Shown: piece after piece, positions 49,001-58,248 of the stretch
Layout: each line of letters starts with the position of its first letter
Numbering within the stretch: the first letter of the stretch is position 1
NCBI RefSeq assembly: GCF_021295345.1
Contig: NZ_JAIMJB010000007.1
Span: 149,733 to 213,732 of the forward strand
DNA length: 64,000 bases
Reading direction: 5' to 3'
From: Motilimonas eburnea
GTDB lineage: Bacteria > Pseudomonadota > Gammaproteobacteria > Enterobacterales > CBDFNC01
Made by a program: the position numbers and the translations under genes
The notes under the pieces: generated by a model
What the model saw: only the letters and a program-made list of their open reading frames with translations
Databases searched by the model: none
Told to the model about the DNA's origin: nothing

Positions 49001-49014
49001 GCGGCCTTCCTTTT
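48980..49014. terminator. Bidirectional terminator overlapping the end of mnmC
   Basis: AAAGGAAG-A-CCGCT pairs with AGCGG-C-CTTCCTTT around the loop that contains the mnmC stop codon. A-tract and T-tract flank it, so it serves mnmC and the convergent DUF922 gene. Confidence 0.82.
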
Positions 49015-49034
49015 GTATCAATAGCGTAGTTAGC

Positions 49035-49634
49035 TTATTTAAATGACAGCTTCATTTTTTTGTCATAGTCGCTACTTTCGACCTTCGCCTTAGCAAGGTA
49101 GCGATATCCCGCTTTATCTACGCGCTGTTGCAGTTGAGCACAATTTAAATTGGTTGGCGCAACTTTTATGCTTTCAATCAATTGCTCTGCCGCGTTAACC
49201 ACAATGTCCTTATGACCGCTTTCATGATCGAGCAAGCCTCCGAGGTAGATCTGCCATTGTGCTTGGGCTTTTTCGGATTGTTCATCTACGTTTAACCATC
49301 TCGGTACCACAATATCGATTTCAATATCAACACCAGCGTCACCCACTCGGCATTGATTACCCTTTTGTTCAAAAGCAAGCTGCCAGTTCATATTGTAGCT
49401 AGCCTTACCTGCAGCCTTGTTACCCGCTTGCCCAGCAGGGCCAACAATACGGATCTTTTGAAACAGTTCATACATGCTCTGGGCTTCAAGATCGTAGAAC
49501 TTGAAATTGACATTCACGTTTGGCGATAAGGTATCCAATTTACTAGACGTTTGCCAATCAGAGGCCGCCATAGCAGAGTTTGCACCTAGACTTAACGCAC
49601 AACATAGCATTGAGAGTAGAGATAAGCTTTTCAT
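49035..49634 (-). CDS. DUF922 predicted secreted zinc protease
   Basis: A 199-aa exported protein with a signal peptide (about 1-23, cleavage after AMA). The DUF922 family is regarded as a putative zinc-dependent metallopeptidase. The motif here is LDHESGHKD with HESGH at 137-141, consistent with an HExxH zinc site. Single Cys at about 95 and 164 could form a disulfide in the periplasm. The gene is probably monocistronic, ending at a shared bidirectional terminator with mnmC. No substrate is known, and the protease role is a family prediction only. Confidence 0.8.
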   Translation of the reverse strand: MKSLSLLSMLCCALSLGANSAMAASDWQTSSKLDTLSPNVNVNFKFYDLEAQSMYELFQKIRIVGPAGQAGNKAAGKASYNMNWQLAFEQKGNQCRVGDAGVDIEIDIVVPRWLNVDEQSEKAQAQWQIYLGGLLDHESGHKDIVVNAAEQLIESIKVAPTNLNCAQLQQRVDKAGYRYLAKAKVESSDYDKKMKLSFK

Positions 49635-49996
49635 TATTAATTATTATTTTCCCTGTGATTGGCTCACATATGAGATTTAGCAGCCCGACAAAAAACCGCT
49701 TCAAGCTATCACTTAGACAGAAATTGAGCAAGTTTCAAGATGATAGTTTTGTTCTTTTACTGATGTTTCTCACAAAACGTTGGTCTTGGTGGTTTTTTCA
49801 TACTGCCGTTGCTCGATGCCATCGGCTATCTTGCCGTGAATATTCGGCCAGAAAGAAATCACGTGCCAATAAACGATTTTCTCAACAAGCAAAGGGATGA
49901 AGTAAATCGAACTAAAATAAACAGAACTCGACAAGCTTGATGGCAATAATGAGATTATTGCCATAAGATAGAATAAAGCATAGATAGGAACACCGC
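49635..49996. other. 362-bp intergenic region with a promoter-proximal inverted repeat
   Basis: Separates the DUF922 gene from the receiver-CheC gene and must hold promoters for both. An open frame on the + strand (from ATG 49670, 76 codons, very Lys/Arg-rich, no ribosome binding site) does not look like a gene. The notable element is the inverted repeat at 49941-49963. Confidence 0.4.
49941..49963 (+). promoter_or_regulatory. Perfect inverted repeat upstream of the receiver-CheC gene
   Basis: TGGCAATAAT GAG ATTATTGCCA, 10-bp arms, ending 33 bases before the ATG at 49997. It may be an operator for an autoregulated or c-di-GMP-linked regulator, or a hairpin in the leader. There is no T-tract, so it is not a terminator. 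Confidence 0.45.
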
Positions 49997-51073
49997 ATGT
50001 CACTACCCATTCTCATTTGTGATGACTCAGCACTCGCCCGCAAACAGATGGCCAGAAGCTTGCCGGATAACTGGAATGTAGACATCACGTTTGCAACCCA
50101 CGGAGGTGAAGGCTTAGAGGCAATCAAAAAGGGGTTAGGTAATGTTGTCTTTCTTGATTTGAACATGCCTGTTATGGATGGCTACGAAGTACTGGAAGCC
50201 ATTTGCAAACAAGATTTAAACGCGTTAGTCATTGTCGTTTCAGGCGATATTCAACCGGAGGCGAGAGAGAAAGTACTGGGGTTTGGTGCCCTCGACTTTA
50301 TCAAAAAACCGGTCAGCAAAGAAAAAATTGCCGATATCCTCAGTCAATACGGCGTCATCAATGAGGCCGATTTACTGCCCACCCCTGAGCCAGTCGATTC
50401 GCCTCCTCCACAAGCTGATGAAGTGGTGGCGGAGCTCGCGAAAGACGATATCAATGAATATGCCGGACCTAAAATTGAGTTACCTAATGATGCCCGAGAT
50501 GCTTATCAAGAGGTCGCTAACGTCGCCATGGGGCAAGCCGCAGATCTGCTAGCGCGATTACTTAATGTATTCGTGCTACTCCCTATCCCCACAGTGAACC
50601 TGTTAGAAGTCAGTGAATTGACTATGGCGTTAGAAGCAGCAGAATCTAACGATACGATTTCAGCTGTTTGCCAGGGCTACATCGGAGCCGGGATCGCTGG
50701 TGAAGCGTTAATCCTGTTTCACGACTCCAGCTTTAAAGATATGGCCAGCCTGATGAACTTTCAGGGAGATCTCAACGAGCAAGCTGAAATTGAGGTCATG
50801 ATGGACATTGCCAACATCTTGATCGGGGCATTTCTCAAAGGCTTCGCCGAACAACTCGATATGTCATTTAGCCAAGGTCACCCCGTTGTATTAGGCCAGC
50901 ATTGTAAAATCAAAGATTTAGTTAACGAAAACCAGACTCGCTGGAAGCAAACCCTAGCGATTGAAATAAACTACGTTATTGAAAATCAAAATATTCATTG
51001 CGACTTGTTGATGTTATTCACCGAAGATTCCATCACAACCCTTAACAATAAACTCACTTATTTGTTGAATTAA
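49997..51073 (+). CDS. Response regulator with CheC-type phosphatase domain
   Basis: A 358-aa cytosolic protein. The receiver domain (1-120) has the acidic pair DD9-10, phospho-acceptor Asp54 (VVFLDLNMP) and Lys104 (FIKKP). After a Pro/Glu linker (about 121-160) comes a CheC/CheX-like domain (about 165-355). The first CheC phosphatase helix matches DxxxExxN as D168..E172..N175, with Pro196 about 21 residues later; the second helix reads DIAN instead of ExxN. It may act as a self-dephosphorylating receiver or on CheY-like partners; this is inference. It is 2 bp from the diguanylate cyclase gene and almost certainly works with it. Confidence 0.88.
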   Translation: MSLPILICDDSALARKQMARSLPDNWNVDITFATHGGEGLEAIKKGLGNVVFLDLNMPVMDGYEVLEAICKQDLNALVIVVSGDIQPEAREKVLGFGALDFIKKPVSKEKIADILSQYGVINEADLLPTPEPVDSPPPQADEVVAELAKDDINEYAGPKIELPNDARDAYQEVANVAMGQAADLLARLLNVFVLLPIPTVNLLEVSELTMALEAAESNDTISAVCQGYIGAGIAGEALILFHDSSFKDMASLMNFQGDLNEQAEIEVMMDIANILIGAFLKGFAEQLDMSFSQGHPVVLGQHCKIKDLVNENQTRWKQTLAIEINYVIENQNIHCDLLMLFTEDSITTLNNKLTYLLN

Positions 51074-51075
51074 TT

Positions 51076-52050
51076 ATGCAAAATAGCGCTTTCGATTTAA
51101 AAGAATTTCATTGGATGGTTGAGATGGTGCAGACCATCGATGTTGGCCTGGTGGTGCTGGATCGCGACTATAAAGTGCAAGCCTGGAATGGGTTTATGGA
51201 AAATCACAGCGGCAAGGGCGGCAGCCAAGTTCAAAACCAAGTCATGTTTGATTTGTTTTCAGAGATCCCCAAAGAGTGGTTAAGCCAAAAAATTGAATCC
51301 GTATTTTTACTCAAAAACCGAGCCTTCACGACTTGGGAGCAACGGCCTTATATCTTTCGCTTTAAGAACTATCGCCCGATTACTGGCACCGCTGAGTTTA
51401 TGTATCAAAATATGACCATTATCCCGTTAATGAGTCTTACTGGCGAAGTCACCCATGTTAGTTTAATCATCTACGACGTCACTGACAGCGCGGTCAACAA
51501 ATTACAGTTAAAAGAGCTTAATAATCAACTACAAGATCTCAGCCGGATTGATGCGTTAACCCAGCTGTATAATCGGGGGTACTGGGAAGAGCAATTTCAT
51601 CATGAGTTTGCGCGCTACAAACGTACGCAAGCAAATGCTTGTTTGATCATGTTTGATATTGATCACTTTAAACGCGTTAATGATACCTATGGGCACCAGG
51701 CCGGAGATAAAGTCATTCAAGCTGTGAGTGCGACCCTGAAACAAAACCTACGCGAAACCGACATTGCAGGCCGTTATGGCGGAGAAGAATTTGCGGTGCT
51801 GTTGATTGACACCGAAGCTGAAAAAGCCCTTTTCTTTGCCGAGCGCTTACGCAAAAGCATTGAAGCGTTACACGTCTATCATGATGAACACGATATTTGC
51901 TTTACCATTAGCCTAGGCATCGCTCAGACATACGCGCAGTTACCTTCGGCCAGTGAGTGGTTAAAGTTGTCAGACAGCGCGCTATACCGAGCAAAAGAAT
52001 CTGGGCGAAATAAAACCTGTGCCGCTGCGCTACCTGATCCAGATGCTTAA
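51076..52050 (+). CDS. PAS-GGDEF diguanylate cyclase
   Basis: A 324-aa cytosolic protein with an N-terminal PAS-like sensor (about 10-140, VQTIDVGLVVLDRDYKVQAWN) joined by a short coiled coil (LQLKELNNQLQDLSRIDALTQLYNRGYW) to a GGDEF domain. The signature is YGGEEFAVLL, an active-type GGEEF. The FDIDHFKRVNDTYGHQAGD metal-binding segment and the C-terminal AKESGRNK motif are present. It has no EAL domain. It starts two bases after the receiver-CheC gene, so the pair is one operon. The RxxD inhibitory-site motif before GGEEF (RETD) is present, so product inhibition is likely. Confidence 0.92.
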   Translation: MQNSAFDLKEFHWMVEMVQTIDVGLVVLDRDYKVQAWNGFMENHSGKGGSQVQNQVMFDLFSEIPKEWLSQKIESVFLLKNRAFTTWEQRPYIFRFKNYRPITGTAEFMYQNMTIIPLMSLTGEVTHVSLIIYDVTDSAVNKLQLKELNNQLQDLSRIDALTQLYNRGYWEEQFHHEFARYKRTQANACLIMFDIDHFKRVNDTYGHQAGDKVIQAVSATLKQNLRETDIAGRYGGEEFAVLLIDTEAEKALFFAERLRKSIEALHVYHDEHDICFTISLGIAQTYAQLPSASEWLKLSDSALYRAKESGRNKTCAAALPDPDA

Positions 52051-52051
52051 A

Positions 52052-52315
52052 TTAGCCTTGCGTTAAGTGACGCCACATGGCCTCAACTAACACTTGGTCG
52101 GCAGGACTCAGTTCACGCGCAGCAAACGCTTGCGCTAATTCCTGCTCAACCTGAACGATAAAATCATCTGCTGAGTGTTTTTGCGCTTGTTCACAATGCG
52201 CCAAAGCTAGGCTTAAGTGACCGCTGAGATAACCAGACGCAAATAACTCATCACTGTCACCCTGCTCTAAAATATGGGCAATTTTCTGTTCCATGTCCTG
52301 ATACAACTGATACAT
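52052..52315 (-). CDS. yfcL: YfcL family protein
   Basis: An 87-aa helical protein of the YfcL family (function unknown). The conserved core DELFASGYLSGHLSLALA and the C-terminal ELSPADQVLVEAMW match the E. coli protein closely. It has no signal peptide or membrane segment. It follows epmC by 5 bp, and in E. coli yfcL also neighbours epmC (yfcM) and mnmC. Its stop almost touches the stop of the convergent diguanylate cyclase. Confidence 0.92.
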   Translation of the reverse strand: MYQLYQDMEQKIAHILEQGDSDELFASGYLSGHLSLALAHCEQAQKHSADDFIVQVEQELAQAFAARELSPADQVLVEAMWRHLTQG

Positions 52316-52320
52316 AATCT

Positions 52321-52860
52321 TTACCTTAAATACATGCCGCGATAGTCAAATGCAGCGGGCGTTAGGGCACTAACACGATAAAATTTCGCTAACGCCTGCA
52401 TCAAAATGTGCGCGCGTGGGGGAAAGCCCTGCTGCAGATAAACCCGAACTTGGTCATACACCTTATGCTGAAACCCAAGTCGGTCAATCTCAATACCTGA
52501 AAGATTGTCACAACTCACCGAAAAAGCAAAGCCACAACTTGCAGCCAGCCCCCACTCAACGGCTTGGGGTTTGATTTCTACCTTTTCAAATTCAGCTTGT
52601 TGTTGCGCCGTGCGACCGTCAGGCTCATACCAATAACCAAAGTCAACTTGTTGTCGACGGGCCTGACCTGCAATGCACCAATGGGATATTTCATGCAAAG
52701 CACTGGCAAAAAAGCCATGAGCAAAAATAATTCGATGATGAGGGTGTTGCTGATCAGCGGGTAAATAAATAGGTTCGCTGTCGCCTGCGATAAGTTGCGT
52801 GTTTTCTGTTTGTAAAAAGCAATCTTCAAATACTTTGATTAAATCTTGATAGCGATGCAA
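52321..52860 (-). CDS. epmC: Elongation factor P hydroxylase EpmC (YfcM)
   Basis: Hydroxylates the beta-lysylated lysine of translation elongation factor P, the last step of EF-P modification. The 179-aa protein has the family segment IIFAHGFFASALHEISHWCIAG, whose HEISHW histidines and glutamate are metal-ligand candidates, and the FGYWYEPDGR and LAASCGFAFSVSCDNLSG motifs. It is next to yfcL as in E. coli. The EF-P lysylation genes epmA and epmB are not in this window. Confidence 0.93.
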   Translation of the reverse strand: MHRYQDLIKVFEDCFLQTENTQLIAGDSEPIYLPADQQHPHHRIIFAHGFFASALHEISHWCIAGQARRQQVDFGYWYEPDGRTAQQQAEFEKVEIKPQAVEWGLAASCGFAFSVSCDNLSGIEIDRLGFQHKVYDQVRVYLQQGFPPRAHILMQALAKFYRVSALTPAAFDYRGMYLR

Positions 52861-53023
52861 TTTAATCCCCCCTATAACGGCGCTTTAAAGCGCTGCATTC
52901 TACCCGTAGTGGATGTTTTCGACAAACATCACTAGCCGAGCTGGAATTTTTTAGCTTAACCGATGCGTTTTACTTTAAAGGTTTGGTTTTTTTAGCTAAG
53001 GTGATGGCATTTACTGATACGAC

Positions 53024-53131
53024 TTAACGCGGGTGCCCTTGTGGTGAAGCGAATTCCAATGCCTGAGCTCAGCGCTATACACGGCTTTGCTCTAAGGCGG
53101 AGGCTCTCCCACAAGTGAATCGCACCGTTAA
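53024..53131 (+). promoter_or_regulatory. Candidate structured 5' leader of aroG
   Basis: Nested complementary segments just before the aroG ribosome binding site: TTAAC with GTTAA (53024-53028/53127-53131), GGTGC with GCACC (53032-53036/53122-53126), CTTGTGG with CCACAAG (53038-53044/53109-53115), and inside them GCCT...AGGC and GAGC...GCTC (53061-53068/53089-53098). The outer stems end two bases before the AAGGA site. I do not recognise a known riboswitch. It may be a cis-regulatory RNA controlling aromatic amino acid synthesis. Confidence 0.4.
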
Positions 53132-53146
53132 CAAGGATGCGGCCTG

Positions 53147-54202
53147 ATGCCATTAAAAACTGACGAGTTACGTACCGAAAAACAAGATTTCTTAATCACT
53201 CCTGCCGAACTCAACGATGATCGCCCCCTCAGCGATGCCGCTGCGGGTGTGGTAACCCGTGCCAGACGAGAAGTTGAGGCGATTATCTCAGGTGAAGATA
53301 AACGCTTATTGGTTGTCGTTGGCCCTTGCTCCATACACGATCCTAATGCGGGAATTGAATATGCCAAGCGCTTAGTGAAGCTAAAAGACGAACTAGGCGA
53401 TGATTTATGCATCGTGATGCGAACCTATTTTGAAAAGCCACGTACTATCGTTGGCTGGAAAGGCCTGATTAACGATCCCGACCTCGATGGCAGCTACAAT
53501 GTCAATAAGGGCATCGCCCTTGCTCGTAACTTACTGCTTGATATCAATGAACTCGGGTTAGCAACGGCGACCGAATTTTTAGATATGGTAACAGGCCAAT
53601 ACCTTGCCGATTTAATCACTTGGGGCGCTATTGGTGCACGTACCACCGAAAGCCAAATCCACCGTGAAATGGCGTCAGCTTTATCTTGTCCTGTGGGTTT
53701 TAAAAATGGGACCGATGGTAACTTACAAATTGCCATGGATGCGGTTCGTGCAGCCAAGGCGCGCCATATCTTTTACTCTCCAGATAAACACGGCCGGATG
53801 ACCATCTACAAAACGGCGGGTAACCCTTATGGCCATATTATTTTGCGTGGTGGCAAAGAGCCCAACTACAGTGAACAACATGTTCAAGCTGCTGCGGCAC
53901 AATTAGCGGATATCGGCTTAACGCCGCGGGTAATTGTCGACTTCAGCCACGGTAACAGCTTGAAGCAATATAAAAAACAATGGGACGTCGCCAAGGATAT
54001 CATGGCACAGATGCGCAATGGCTCTAGAGCGATCGCCGGTGTGATGATTGAGAGCTTTTTAGAAGAAGGCAACCAAGCAGTTGAAGATGGCAAAGAATTA
54101 GTCTTTGGCAAAAGCATCACGGATGCCTGTATAAACTGGCAAGACACCGAAGACATGCTAAGAGAACTGGCGCAAGCTAGCCGAGATAGCCGTCAGTCAT
54201 AA
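53147..54202 (+). CDS. aroG: 3-deoxy-7-phosphoheptulonate synthase (class I DAHP synthase)
   Basis: First step of the shikimate pathway: phosphoenolpyruvate + erythrose 4-phosphate to DAHP. The type I DAHP synthase motifs are present: VVGPCSIHDPNAGIEYAKRL (metal Cys), MRTYFEKPRTIVGWKGLIND, GARTTESQIHREMASALSCP, GNPYGHIILRGG, VDFSHGNS and the GVMIESFLEEGNQ Glu ligand. At 351 aa it matches the AroG/AroF/AroH group; which feedback specificity it has cannot be read safely. AAGGA at 53133 sets the start. The long leader upstream suggests post-transcriptional regulation. It overlaps the convergent astE by 10 bp. Confidence 0.95.
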   Translation: MPLKTDELRTEKQDFLITPAELNDDRPLSDAAAGVVTRARREVEAIISGEDKRLLVVVGPCSIHDPNAGIEYAKRLVKLKDELGDDLCIVMRTYFEKPRTIVGWKGLINDPDLDGSYNVNKGIALARNLLLDINELGLATATEFLDMVTGQYLADLITWGAIGARTTESQIHREMASALSCPVGFKNGTDGNLQIAMDAVRAAKARHIFYSPDKHGRMTIYKTAGNPYGHIILRGGKEPNYSEQHVQAAAAQLADIGLTPRVIVDFSHGNSLKQYKKQWDVAKDIMAQMRNGSRAIAGVMIESFLEEGNQAVEDGKELVFGKSITDACINWQDTEDMLRELAQASRDSRQS

Positions 54203-55203
54203 AGGCCTTTGTCATGATACGGGGTAAGGGTCAACAACGCCCTTGCTCCTCTTTCTACCTTAGCATTTGGGAACAAGACCATCTCTTGCTTTTCTTTAAC
54301 GCGATATTCTCTTCCCGTTTCATAAGCCAATAACTCACCTTGCCCAAAACAGCTGAAATTGGCCATGTCTGCGGCAAAAGCCAAAGTAAAATCATCGCGA
54401 CTTTTAATCATTTGCTGCGCAACACTAAATAGTCTCAACCTTGAGTGAGTTTCTCCCCTTGCATCATGCGTATTGGATGTGATTAGAGAAATGAGGTAAT
54501 CCTGAAAGTATTGATGATCGAGCATGTTATTTTGCGCCCATGGCAGTGCCTTTCCGAGTTCAAGGGTTGCCGCTTGAGCGCCATATTGAATATATGAAGC
54601 ATAGCTAAAGGTATGGGTAGCGAGCTTACTTAATACAACGGCTTGGATCCCAGCCTGTTGTAACATAGATAAATGTGATGCCATCGACCGCTGGCAATGA
54701 TGCATGTCCTGCTCTTGCGCAACAGGAACCACAGCAAAGCGCGGATAGATAGCATCTCGAATAGCACAATGACAATCCCAATGCTGCTTTTTATGAGTAT
54801 CATGTAACTGAAAAAAGCGTTTCACACTCTGCTCTAATAAAGCCGCTCTGTTTGCTTCGATACAAGGTTTAACCTTTTGGTGATATCCACAAAACAAACG
54901 ATTAAGGTTAGTATCACAATAACGCCTTGCTTCAAGCAATGCTTGTGGATGCCCTAGGATAAATAAACAGGCATATTTTGGCACTATTTGCCGGCGACAA
55001 ATTTGCTTGACTATCTCATCAAGCACCAACACAGGTGCCGTTTCATTACCGTGGATCCCAGCCGATAAAACCAAGCTAACGGGGCCTTCTCCTGGCAAAT
55101 ACAATACCCCTGGCGCCCAGCATTCAAACGCAAGATGCTTCGGAAGTTGGGCGACAAACTCCGCTTTAGTTAACTTGCCTAGGGTAAATTCGATAAAGCT
55201 CAT
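54193..55203 (-). CDS. astE: Succinylglutamate desuccinylase AstE
   Basis: Last step of the arginine succinyltransferase pathway, releasing glutamate and succinate from N-succinylglutamate. Zn carboxypeptidase-like fold with GIHGNETAPVLVLDE (His and Glu zinc ligands), RYCDTNLNRLFCG, a third His in DCHCAIRD, and ALELGKALPWAQN with the catalytic Glu. I chose the ATG at 55203 (336 aa), preceded by a G-rich site; the open frame extends to 55227. The other ast genes are not adjacent, unlike E. coli where astCADBE form an operon, but an isolated astE is common in Vibrio and Shewanella relatives. Confidence 0.92.
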   Translation of the reverse strand: MSFIEFTLGKLTKAEFVAQLPKHLAFECWAPGVLYLPGEGPVSLVLSAGIHGNETAPVLVLDEIVKQICRRQIVPKYACLFILGHPQALLEARRYCDTNLNRLFCGYHQKVKPCIEANRAALLEQSVKRFFQLHDTHKKQHWDCHCAIRDAIYPRFAVVPVAQEQDMHHCQRSMASHLSMLQQAGIQAVVLSKLATHTFSYASYIQYGAQAATLELGKALPWAQNNMLDHQYFQDYLISLITSNTHDARGETHSRLRLFSVAQQMIKSRDDFTLAFAADMANFSCFGQGELLAYETGREYRVKEKQEMVLFPNAKVERGARALLTLTPYHDKGLYD

Positions 55204-55271
55204 CGCTGCCCCCGCTGTTGCCATCATCTTTTCAGTATAAGCCGATTAGGGAAAAGGCAACAACGGCGCAT

Positions 55272-55294
55272 AAAAAAGGGAGGCAATGCCTCCC
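55272..55294 (-). terminator. Rho-independent terminator after glgP
   Basis: GGGAGGC / GCCTCCC stem with a 3-nt loop, followed on the minus strand by six T. Confidence 0.88.
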
Positions 55295-55315
55295 TTGTCA
55301 ATCATTATATTTCAT

Positions 55316-57790
55316 TTAGCCTAAAGGACATGGCTCTAAATGCCAGATGGTATCAACATAGTCCTGAATTGAACGGTCAGAGTTAAACTTACCCATACTG
55401 GCAGAGTTAATGATGGCCATTTGCGCCCATTTAGCTTGATCTCGGTAAGCCACATCAATGCGCTCGTGCGCATCTAGGTAGCTTTGATAATCCGCCAGAC
55501 ATAGGTAGTTATCACCCCAATCAAGTAAGCTTCGCTTCACATCAGACAATTCACCAGGATGGCCTGGCGTAAAGTAATCACTGTCTAACCAATCCAATAC
55601 CGCTTTGAGCTCATCGTTTTTGTAGTAGTAATCAAACGGGTTATAGCCCGCTTTCTTGATCGCTTCAACCTCGTCAACATTGAGACCAAAGATAAAGATA
55701 TTGTCTTCTCCGACTTCTTCGGCAATTTCAATGTTAGCGCCGTCAAGGGTACCGATAGTCAGCGCACCGTTTAGCGCTAGCTTCATGTTACCTGTCCCTG
55801 ACGCTTCTAAACCAGCTGTTGAGATTTGCTCAGATACATCTGCCGCAGGGATCAACTTCTCAGCCAATGAAACGCGGTAGTTAGGCATAAACACCACTTT
55901 TAATTTGCCCTTAATCCGCTCATCATTATTCACTTTATCGGCGACTTTATTGATGGCATAGATGATCTTCTTCGCCATGTGGTAGCCAGGCGCCGCTTTG
56001 GCACCAAAGATAAAGACACGCGGTACCATATCAAGTGCGGGGTTGGCTAATAAACGACGATACAAGGTTAAAATGTGCAACAGGTTGAGCTGCTGTCGCT
56101 TGTATTCATGCAAACGCTTAATCTGAATATCAAAAATGGCATCGGCACTCACCTCTACCCCGGTTAATGCCTTAATTTCATCCACCAGTTTAAGTTTGTT
56201 ATCGCGCTTGATTGCCATAAAGGCTTGCTGGAATTTCTTGTCTTTCGCTTTAGGTAACGCGTCTTTAAGCAAGTGTAATTGCGTTGGCCACCCTGCCCCT
56301 ACGGTTTTATCGTATAACTGCGCGAGCTCAGGGTTAGCCGATTTTAGCCAGCGACGCGGGGTGACACCATTAGTCACATTAACTATTTTTCCTGGGTATA
56401 AGGCGTCAAACTCTGGGAACAGATCTTTTTTCACCAGACGTGTATGAATAGCGGCTACGCCATTCACCTTATAGGATGAAACCACACTTAGATAGGCCAT
56501 CCGCACCATACGCCCGCCCTCTTCATTGATAATAGAGAGTTTGCGCTTCATCTCATCATTACCTGGCCACTTGGCTTCCACTTCTTGCTCTAAGAAACGA
56601 CGGTTAATTTCATAGATGATTTCTAAATGACGTGGCAATACCCGCTCAAATAAGGCAACAGACCAATTCTCTAGTGCTTCAGGAAGGAGGGTATGGTTAG
56701 TATAAGCAAAAGTATGTCGAGAGACTTCCCAAGCCTCATTCCAGGCCAGGCCTTCTTCATCCATTAAGATCCGCATTAATTCAGGCACTGAGATAGCTGG
56801 GTGGGTATCATTCAGTTGAATGGCCACTTTGTCGGCAAAAATAGACCATTTATCACCATTGGCTCGTTTAAATCGGCGGATGATGTCTTTAATCGAACAC
56901 GCACAGAAGAAGTACTGTTGGATCAAGCGCAATTCTTTACCTTGCTCGGTTTCATCATTGGGGTACAGTACTTTAGATACGGTTTCGGCTTGCGCTTTTT
57001 CCGCTTGGGCATCCACGTAACCACCCGCATTAAATACATCCCAATCAAAAGCTTCACCTGGCTTACTTTCCCATAAGCGCAGCACGTTAACTAGGTTGGC
57101 TCCGTAACCCACAATCGGGATATCCCATGGTACCCCCTTTAATTTACGCCCAGCATGCCATACCTTGCGCATGGAGCCGTCCGCTTCAAAAACACTTTCG
57201 ACATAGCCGTATAAAGGAACTTCTTGAACCGACTCAGGGCGACAGATTTCCCACGGGTTTCCATACTCACGCCAGCTATCTGGACGTTCAATTTGGTGCC
57301 CATCGCGAAATTCTTGACGAAACAGTCCATGCTCATAGTGGATGCCATAGCCGATGGCGGGATAGCCTAAGGTCGCTAATGAATCGATGTAACATGCCGC
57401 AAGACGACCTAAACCACCATTACCGAGGGCCATGTCCGGCTCTTCTTCACAGACTTGATAAATGTCCTTACCAAGTGATTGCAATGCTTGTTGTGCCTCT
57501 GAAAAGAGCTCTAGGTTATGTAAATTGTTCGAAAGGAGTCGCCCCATTAAAAACTCAAGGGATAAATAATTAACCGCACGCGTATCTTTTTTCGCATGAG
57601 TCGATTGCGTCTCGGTCAGTTTTTCAAATACAAGTTCATTAATTGCTGCACAGGTTGCGTTCCACCAAGCCTTATCATTGGCTTTTTTTTCATGAGTACC
57701 TAAGGTAGAACGAAGGTGATGAACGATACGCTGCTTAAGCTTGTCAGCGCTGATATCAAAAGGCTTAACCTGTGTTTTCTTTGTCGCCAT
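55316..57790 (-). CDS. glgP: Glycogen/starch/alpha-glucan phosphorylase
   Basis: PLP-dependent phosphorolysis of alpha-1,4-glucans to glucose 1-phosphate. The family motifs are [54 protein letters not shown], and the PLP-Lys motif [20 protein letters not shown]. The ATG at 57790 preceded by AAGGAAC gives [11 protein letters not shown] and 824 aa (E. coli GlgP 815). The frame is open to 57856 without support. Product glucose 1-phosphate is used by pgm just upstream; both genes point left but a terminator lies between them, so they are separate units. Confidence 0.96.
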   Translation of the reverse strand: MATKKTQVKPFDISADKLKQRIVHHLRSTLGTHEKKANDKAWWNATCAAINELVFEKLTETQSTHAKKDTRAVNYLSLEFLMGRLLSNNLHNLELFSEAQQALQSLGKDIYQVCEEEPDMALGNGGLGRLAACYIDSLATLGYPAIGYGIHYEHGLFRQEFRDGHQIERPDSWREYGNPWEICRPESVQEVPLYGYVESVFEADGSMRKVWHAGRKLKGVPWDIPIVGYGANLVNVLRLWESKPGEAFDWDVFNAGGYVDAQAEKAQAETVSKVLYPNDETEQGKELRLIQQYFFCACSIKDIIRRFKRANGDKWSIFADKVAIQLNDTHPAISVPELMRILMDEEGLAWNEAWEVSRHTFAYTNHTLLPEALENWSVALFERVLPRHLEIIYEINRRFLEQEVEAKWPGNDEMKRKLSIINEEGGRMVRMAYLSVVSSYKVNGVAAIHTRLVKKDLFPEFDALYPGKIVNVTNGVTPRRWLKSANPELAQLYDKTVGAGWPTQLHLLKDALPKAKDKKFQQAFMAIKRDNKLKLVDEIKALTGVEVSADAIFDIQIKRLHEYKRQQLNLLHILTLYRRLLANPALDMVPRVFIFGAKAAPGYHMAKKIIYAINKVADKVNNDERIKGKLKVVFMPNYRVSLAEKLIPAADVSEQISTAGLEASGTGNMKLALNGALTIGTLDGANIEIAEEVGEDNIFIFGLNVDEVEAIKKAGYNPFDYYYKNDELKAVLDWLDSDYFTPGHPGELSDVKRSLLDWGDNYLCLADYQSYLDAHERIDVAYRDQAKWAQMAIINSASMGKFNSDRSIQDYVDTIWHLEPCPLG

Positions 57791-58157
57791 GGTAGGTTCC
57801 TTAACAAGTGTGCGGGAGAGCGTGTAAACGTCACAGCTTAAGACGGTTAAACACAAAAAAATTGCTAATTAAAAGTAAACTATCCATTGTTGATTTACCA
57901 GTAAATAAGCTAGAAGTGTGATTAACTTTTGTTACAGTTCAATGATCTACACTACCTTGACAGACAAATCAGCGCTCAAAGCCCATGGCCGTTGTCAATG
58001 TCTCAACATAAATAAAATTAACATCCTAATTAAGCGAAATGATGCTGATAAAGCCTTGGCTTTTTGAATTGAACCCTGCTTAGGGTGAAGCGAGATGGTA
58101 AGCACTCATAAAGCGAGCAGTTTAAAAAGCCCGTGGGGCAGGGATGGCAAATCGTCT
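57791..58157. other. Non-coding region between pgm terminator and glgP
   Basis: About 370 bp with no credible gene on either strand. It should contain the leftward glgP promoter, which I could not assign with confidence. A small hairpin ACCCT-GCTT-AGGGT lies near 58074-58087. No CRP-type palindrome stands out. Confidence 0.4.
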
Positions 58158-58194
58158 ATAAAAAACAACGCCACGCTAAAGCTGCGTGGCGTTG
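58158..58194 (-). terminator. Rho-independent terminator after pgm
   Basis: Perfect 11-bp stem CAACGCCACGC / GCGTGGCGTTG with a 7-nt loop, followed on the minus strand by TTTTTT. Confidence 0.9.
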
Positions 58195-58248
58195 GTTATC
58201 AAAATGATAATCTGAAGTCGACAGGGTTAGTCAGTAAAACAGAGCATA

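Noticed and set aside
49670..49900. Lys/Arg-rich 76-codon open frame in the DUF922/receiver gap
   Set aside because: No ribosome binding site, skewed composition and no family; more likely chance.
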